DNA of 45,250 nt, taken from a virus. The stretch covers positions 1 to 45,250 of the IMG/VR virus record IMGVR_UViG_3300033151_000232, one strand, 5' to 3'. The notes below the pieces were generated by a model. It had not been told where the DNA came from. It saw only the letters and a program-made list of their open reading frames with translations, and ran no database searches. Positions within the stretch are counted from its first letter, which is position 1. Every line of letters starts with the position of its first letter. Shown one piece after another: positions 40,325 to 45,250 of the stretch. The position numbers and the translations under genes were made by a program.

Positions 40325-43045
40325 ATGAAAAAGTTATTTATAATACTCATATTCCTTATACCGGCAGTCCTCCATGCTCAATTGTCGAGGGTCCCCGTTA
40401 AGAGAGTAACTAACGCAACTACAGTATTCTCTGAAAGTATCGCAGTAGGAACTCAGATATACGATATGAATGCAGAGAGGTTATACATAGCTACAGAGGG
40501 AGTAGTTTCTACTGGGACTCTATCTAATAATTCTTCTTCTTTCTTATACCTAGAGGACATTGACTGGGATCTTATGGATAATTCTTATCTTGATCGCAGT
40601 GCTTGGAATGGTACTTTTCAGGAGTCCTTTAATGCTTACGTATCCAGTAACGGTACAGTTCTTACTATGAGTTTACAAAGTGTCTTAAGCGGGGATTTAA
40701 CTATGCAATTTAGTGATGGGCTTCTAGTGTTGGACTGCGACCCTGCTAAAACTATAGAATTAACTGAAGGAACAGCAACGAGTCCCCAATCTAACTACGT
40801 ATACATCCCTCGTTCATCTAAGGTTTTAACCCTAAGTACTACTGGCTGGCCATCCACAGAACACATCAAGGTATCTTACTTCCTTGTTCAGGATGCTACT
40901 ACAGTACAGAATTCTGGTGCCCTAATTAATCAGAACTGGAACGATGAACTTTCCAACCCCATTGATAATATGGGTCACATTACTCACATAGGGCAATGGG
41001 TAAGAAGTAGGGGAGCTAATTGGTTTAGTGGTTGTGATGGAGGAGGAACGGGAGGTGAATACATTAATCTCTACGCTGGCGGCGGTACGTTCCATGTAAA
41101 TGCAGGAGTAATAATGCAAATGCACAAACACAGCTACACTGCTAAGAATACATCCACTACAGATGAAGCCCACTGTGCTAACTACCCTAGCGAAGCATTT
41201 AAAACAGTAACCGACCTTAATGAGATGCTGATAGATGCGCTAGGGGGAAGTTTAACAGGAAGATATTATAATATTATCATTGCGGGCGTTGCGAATAAGG
41301 GGGGTGAATATTCTCCACTAATGATCAAGCTTCCTCAAGGAAGCTATAACAGTAGCGAAAATGCGATTAAAGATATTGATGGTTACGATAATTACCAAAT
41401 GCCGAGAGAATTTAATAAAGAAAGTTCCACAGGGTTTTTGATTGCGAGAATCACTATAAGGAATCAGGGTGATGCTACGTTTACTATAGAGAACACCCAG
41501 GATTTAAGAGGGTTGATTGGGGCAACGGCTAGTGGAAGTACAGGCGGTACTACCTTAATGGAGTATTCGGATTCCCAATTTAGGATATATAATAATATAA
41601 ATGCCACTAAGGTTGTTTCTTTCGATGTAAGTGGAGTTACAGCAGGTAATACCCGGGCCATGGGAATTCCCGATGAGGATGGGACCCTAGCTTTAGAAGA
41701 AAACATAATTGATTGGGAAGTAAACCAGGAGACAGCCCACGTTATACATGTTGGGAATTATGTTGATAATGTAGATGATGCAGATGCTAGTATCACTAAC
41801 GAGATCCAGGATATCTCGGGCTCAGTATTAACGGGAACTCTTTTAACCATAGGGATCGATGGGGGATCAAATGAAGATGTAGAACTATCTTCCTTACAAG
41901 ATGGGACAGGGTCAGATACCCAGGACCTAAGTTGGAATAGTGGTACTCACTCAGTAGACATAACTACTGGATCAGATGCGGTTATACCCATTGCTTCAAC
42001 ATCAGTAATAGGATTATTGCCTACGGCTAAGTGGGATGAGATAGTGGTTAATAACGGTAAAATAAGCTATACTGATGCTTCCGATGTAGGTTCAAATACT
42101 TCCTTTAGGACTACTCCTAGTACTATTATTACTGCAGGATCAAATCTTACTTGGGATGGGAATATTCTTAATGCTACGGGGGATGGAACAGGAACAGATT
42201 CTCAAACTTTAACTTGGACTGACGGAACAGACAACCTAGCTATTAGTGGAGGGAATAATGTTACTATAGATGGTTTTGCCCCAAGTCTAGGAGCCGACGA
42301 TAACTACGTTACCGATTCGGAACTTACCATAGTACAAGCAACATCTGGAGCAAATTCAGGCGATAACGCTACCAATACTCAATACTCTGGACTTGTAACA
42401 AACGCTAATCATACTGACGAAGTAACCGGAAGTGGAGCTTTAACAATTACAGACAATGTAGTTGATGAGGCCAATTTAAAAATAAGTAATACTCCATCTA
42501 ACGGAGACTATTTACAGTATGCGGATGGCACAGACCAATTAACATGGGATGCTATTACTGGCGGAGGTAATGTATCAAATACTGGAACACCAGTAAATAA
42601 CCAAGTTGCTATATGGACTGATGCTACTACTTTAGAGGGTGATGCTGATCTAACTTTTGATGGAACAGATTTACTTATTGGTGGAGATATAAAAGCTAAG
42701 ACACAAACGAATACGGTACTTAATGGAAGTCAGACAGCAGATTTTTCACATGATGCTGCTAGTGGGGATATAGGAGCTTATCAAGTAAATAAAGGATCAT
42801 TAACACTTAGTATTCATAATCTTTCAAGCGGTATGCAAGGGACTATCTTTTTAGATTTTCATACTACTACTGTAACGGGATTAACCGTTAATACATTTTC
42901 TGATGCTGGTTCTACTGGATTAACAGAAATTGTTTTGGGAAGTGCAAGTGCCCCTGCCATTAATTTAATGACATCTGTAACATATACTTGCGCCTATGAT
43001 GGTACGAATACATACGTTGCTTTGGTTTACGGACAAGAAGAATAA
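40325..43045 (+). CDS. Large fibre/adhesin-like protein with signal peptide
   Basis: The 906-aa protein starts MKKLFIILIFLIPAVLHAQ and shares the N-terminal module (VTNATTVFSESIAVGTQIYD) with 39342 and 44511. The first half contains GGGTFHVNAGVIMQMHKHSYT and a Gly-rich beta segment typical of receptor-binding fibres; the second half has ISGSVLTGTLLTIGIDGGSNEDVELSSLQDG-type fibre repeats and a beta C-terminus (GTIFLDFHTTTVTGLTVN). It probably forms a secondary fibre or surface adhesin. The family is not certain. Confidence 0.75.
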   Translation: MKKLFIILIFLIPAVLHAQLSRVPVKRVTNATTVFSESIAVGTQIYDMNAERLYIATEGVVSTGTLSNNSSSFLYLEDIDWDLMDNSYLDRSAWNGTFQESFNAYVSSNGTVLTMSLQSVLSGDLTMQFSDGLLVLDCDPAKTIELTEGTATSPQSNYVYIPRSSKVLTLSTTGWPSTEHIKVSYFLVQDATTVQNSGALINQNWNDELSNPIDNMGHITHIGQWVRSRGANWFSGCDGGGTGGEYINLYAGGGTFHVNAGVIMQMHKHSYTAKNTSTTDEAHCANYPSEAFKTVTDLNEMLIDALGGSLTGRYYNIIIAGVANKGGEYSPLMIKLPQGSYNSSENAIKDIDGYDNYQMPREFNKESSTGFLIARITIRNQGDATFTIENTQDLRGLIGATASGSTGGTTLMEYSDSQFRIYNNINATKVVSFDVSGVTAGNTRAMGIPDEDGTLALEENIIDWEVNQETAHVIHVGNYVDNVDDADASITNEIQDISGSVLTGTLLTIGIDGGSNEDVELSSLQDGTGSDTQDLSWNSGTHSVDITTGSDAVIPIASTSVIGLLPTAKWDEIVVNNGKISYTDASDVGSNTSFRTTPSTIITAGSNLTWDGNILNATGDGTGTDSQTLTWTDGTDNLAISGGNNVTIDGFAPSLGADDNYVTDSELTIVQATSGANSGDNATNTQYSGLVTNANHTDEVTGSGALTITDNVVDEANLKISNTPSNGDYLQYADGTDQLTWDAITGGGNVSNTGTPVNNQVAIWTDATTLEGDADLTFDGTDLLIGGDIKAKTQTNTVLNGSQTADFSHDAASGDIGAYQVNKGSLTLSIHNLSSGMQGTIFLDFHTTTVTGLTVNTFSDAGSTGLTEIVLGSASAPAINLMTSVTYTCAYDGTNTYVALVYGQEE

Positions 43046-43056
43046 AATTTAGAGAT

Positions 43057-43533
43057 ATGAAAAAGTTTATAATAATCGCATTGGTTTTGATTTCTATGGC
43101 TAGCTATTCTCAATTAGTTATGGAGCCTAAAATAGTTTTAAGATCCGTTGGAAGCGAATGGAAGTTCATAAAGATATATGAGAATTTTGTAACAGAGCCT
43201 GTCCCTGTAGAACAGGATTCTGTTATATACTCTTTTGATGCTATTCCTTACGGGATATCAGAAAGGATTTTAAAAGATGGATATGAACAGATAGGAGATA
43301 CTGTATATAAGTATTCGAAGAGAGTTCGTATTGACCTTTCTTATGGTAGGAGATTAGTTCTTTACCAATATGTAAATAAAATGGTATATTTAAATGAATC
43401 CCGATCTGACGAAGAGAAGATGTATTTTTATGTAGAGAAGGCTTACGAATTTGATGTCAGTAATGATTTCTTTTATAACTATCCTGCTGTAGATAGTTTA
43501 TTACACCCAATAATTGAGGAGGAAGTAGAATGA
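43057..43533 (+). CDS. Secreted 158-aa protein, unrecognised
   Basis: Signal peptide MKKFIIIALVLISMASYSQ is followed by an acidic mixed domain without recognised motifs (ends IIEEEVE). It overlaps the next gene by ATGA, so the two are co-translated. It could be a small accessory or chaperone of the adjacent leucine-rich protein, but that is inference. Confidence 0.68.
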   Translation: MKKFIIIALVLISMASYSQLVMEPKIVLRSVGSEWKFIKIYENFVTEPVPVEQDSVIYSFDAIPYGISERILKDGYEQIGDTVYKYSKRVRIDLSYGRRLVLYQYVNKMVYLNESRSDEEKMYFYVEKAYEFDVSNDFFYNYPAVDSLLHPIIEEEVE

Positions 43534-44495
43534 AGAAGTTAATACTATCCATATTTATTTTATTAATGAGTATAGTAAGTTTTTCTCAACACCATACTAT
43601 GCACACTTTAGCTGGTCAAGGATCGAGCGAAGCAGAAAGTGGTTTAGAAATAAAATGGGATTTAATGTCTGAGGCTGGATCATTAATTTCTATGAGCCAT
43701 GACGTTGAATACTCAAATGACGGCGGCGTTTCTTGGACGCCAATTGTTGCAGGATTAAATAAAAGCCTTACTTATAATTCAGAAGCTTCCGGAGATTTTC
43801 AATACATAGTTAAGACAGATGAAAGTATAACTTATTTTAAGTTTGGCAACTATAGTTCATATATGGTTGGTGACATGGTAATTACGGGCGGTTCAACTTT
43901 AAATACTTTATATAACAGTTTTTTGTATACATCCGAGATAACATCCATGGACTTATCAGGGATGGATGTATCTAATGTTACTAACATGGACGGTACATTT
44001 TGGGGCATGACTAATTTAACAACACTAAATTTATCAGGATGGAATATAACTAGCAGTCTTACTAATTTAGAATACGCATTTTATCTGTGCGTAAATTTAA
44101 CATCTTTGGACTTATCAGGTTGGGATGTATCAGGAGTAACTACTTTATATAATACATTTTCCGGCATGACTAATTTAGCAACACTAAATTTATCAGGATG
44201 GGAAACATCCAGTAATCTTGCTAATATGAATCGTGCCTTTGCTAGCATGAAAGAAATAACATCTTTAGATCTATCAGGGTGGGAAACAGCGTATGTTTCA
44301 GATTTTACATATACATTTGGTTACTCAACTAAATTAGTATGTATAACAAACATCAATACAACCCGTTCAGGAGCAATAAAAACAAATATGTTTACTGGTT
44401 CCACGGCATTTACTCAACCTAATGCAGCAGCAAGAACAGACATTACAGATACAGACGGAGCAGATTGGACTAATGCTGGGGATTGTCCTCCTTAA
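43530..44495 (+). CDS. BspA-like leucine-rich repeat protein with signal peptide
   Basis: The 321-aa protein has the signal peptide MKKLILSIFILLMSIVSFSQ and repeats of the BspA/DUF285 type (LTSLDLSGWDVSGVTTLYNT, LATLNLSGWETSSNLANMN) at about residues 135-270. Near-identical 39-bp DNA copies lie at 44004-44042 and 44163-44201. Such repeats occur in bacterial surface and host-contact proteins. Here they sit among fibre genes, which fits a binding role. Confidence 0.85.
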   Translation: MKKLILSIFILLMSIVSFSQHHTMHTLAGQGSSEAESGLEIKWDLMSEAGSLISMSHDVEYSNDGGVSWTPIVAGLNKSLTYNSEASGDFQYIVKTDESITYFKFGNYSSYMVGDMVITGGSTLNTLYNSFLYTSEITSMDLSGMDVSNVTNMDGTFWGMTNLTTLNLSGWNITSSLTNLEYAFYLCVNLTSLDLSGWDVSGVTTLYNTFSGMTNLATLNLSGWETSSNLANMNRAFASMKEITSLDLSGWETAYVSDFTYTFGYSTKLVCITNINTTRSGAIKTNMFTGSTAFTQPNAAARTDITDTDGADWTNAGDCPP

Positions 44496-44510
44496 AATAT
44501 AAATAACTAT

Positions 44511-45250
44511 ATGAAAACACTTCTTATATTACTTCTAACATTCCTTACTGTATCCCTTAGTGCCCAGGTTATGGACGTCAAGACTGTAAGAGTATTAAAT
44601 AGCACCACAGCTTTCGGTAGGGGGTTATCCGTGGGAAGCCAAGTATACGATATAACTGCTAGGAAATTATACATAGCTGTAGAAGCAGTAGTGGGTACAT
44701 CCGATTTAACATCAGCTACTACATCCTTTGATCTAGTTGGGGATGTATCTGGCCTAGAGTATAGATCAGACGATGGTGGCTCTACTTATGGTTGGGCTAT
44801 TATAGATAGGATAGATGCTAACTTTGGTCCTGTTGGGTCTAACGCTGTAGATTTAAGTTATAATTCCAGTGCGTCCACTACTAAAGGAGCAACCGGTGAT
44901 AGGTCTAACGCTATGGGTCAATCAACTACTGTCTCTGGGGGTTCTGGGGCTAATGTTAATGGGTATGGTAATAATGTAGTGGGTAGTAACGGTTCCAATT
45001 CTAATGGGTTTCAGAATTGGGTTAATGCTAGTACTGGGGCTAATGCTAATGGTAACGGTAATCAAGCTAATAATTCTTCTATGACCGCTATAGGTCAGTA
45101 TAATAACTACGGTACTGCAACAACCATACTAGAAGTGGGAGTTGGTACTGAAGATGCAGATAGAATAAATGGTTTTGAAGTACACACTACTGGGGTAATT
45201 TTATTTCCACATACAGAAATAGCAGATATAACCAACGATAAATCAGTTAT
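44511..45250 (+). CDS. Fibre/adhesin-like protein with signal peptide (partial, runs off the window)
   Basis: The ATG at 44511, 16 nt after the previous stop, opens a frame that stays open for 246 codons to the window end. It encodes signal peptide MKTLLILLLTFLTVSLSAQ, the shared N-terminal module (VRVLNSTTAFGRGLSVGSQ), an Asn/Gly-rich beta-roll like YadA heads (GANVNGYGNNVVGSNGSNSN) and, after it, EVGVGTEDADRINGFEVHTTG, which matches the segment after the beta-roll in the 35885 fibre (DIGIGTANDARLDALEIETNG). The C-terminus is not in the window. Confidence 0.8.
   Translation, partial: MKTLLILLLTFLTVSLSAQVMDVKTVRVLNSTTAFGRGLSVGSQVYDITARKLYIAVEAVVGTSDLTSATTSFDLVGDVSGLEYRSDDGGSTYGWAIIDRIDANFGPVGSNAVDLSYNSSASTTKGATGDRSNAMGQSTTVSGGSGANVNGYGNNVVGSNGSNSNGFQNWVNASTGANANGNGNQANNSSMTAIGQYNNYGTATTILEVGVGTEDADRINGFEVHTTGVILFPHTEIADITNDKSV

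Overview
The window looks like part of a contractile-tailed (myovirus-type) phage or prophage that infects a Bacteroidota host. Three things point to Bacteroidota: two promoter-like sites with the TTTG / TAnnTTTG pattern of that phylum (3192-3223 and 6412-6444), signal peptides ending in Ser-Gln or Ala-Gln, and a low-GC, short-leader gene style. No tRNA, rRNA, integrase, IS transposase or CRISPR array was seen.

Layout. (1) 1-5689, plus strand: a run of small unrecognised genes, several behind a repeated 50-bp promoter-like element (443-492, 1010-1058, 4216-4265), plus one larger possible DNA-binding protein (3315-4055) that could be a terminase small subunit. (2) 5690-6220: non-coding, with an exact 66-bp tandem duplication. 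(3) 6220-7790: a strikingly AT-rich island with its own host-type promoter, three small genes and two strong terminators. (4) 7790-8094: non-coding convergence zone with 25-bp tandem repeats. (5) 8095-12557, minus strand: about a dozen small accessory genes, mostly overlapping or abutting. It includes a 59-aa Cys-rich gene (10428-10607), an integron attC-like sequence (10942-11042) and a cluster of stem-loops (10629-10719). (6) 12558-12875: divergent intergenic region with three hairpins. (7) 12876-35865, plus strand: a divergent cytosine-C5 methyltransferase, then the virion module in textbook order: TerL, portal, protease/scaffold, decoration, major capsid, neck genes, sheath, tube, tail chaperone with a -1 frameshift, tape measure, tube-initiator-like protein, LysM protein, hub, spike, gp25, gpJ, gpI. 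(8) 35885 to the window end: six consecutive fibre or adhesin-like genes, every one starting with a signal peptide; the last runs off the window.

How it works together. TerL and portal package DNA; protease, decoration and capsid proteins build the head; the neck genes join it to a sheath-tube tail; the baseplate resembles that of contractile injection systems (CIS tube-like protein, LysM, hub/spike, gp25, gpJ, gpI). The distal genes are modular, sharing an N-terminal module in three proteins, YadA-like beta-roll repeats, and one BspA-like leucine-rich protein, so they probably determine host contact.

The most unusual points are a stand-alone CheY-like receiver domain (22452-22823), translationally coupled to a membrane-anchored protein with a HisKA_3-like histidine segment and sitting inside the neck genes; the uniform presence of Sec-type signal peptides on the fibre genes; an unlisted -1 frameshift in the tail chaperone whose downstream frame has no start codon; and the attC-like cassette boundary. 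All functional names rest on reading the sequence by eye, with no database search.
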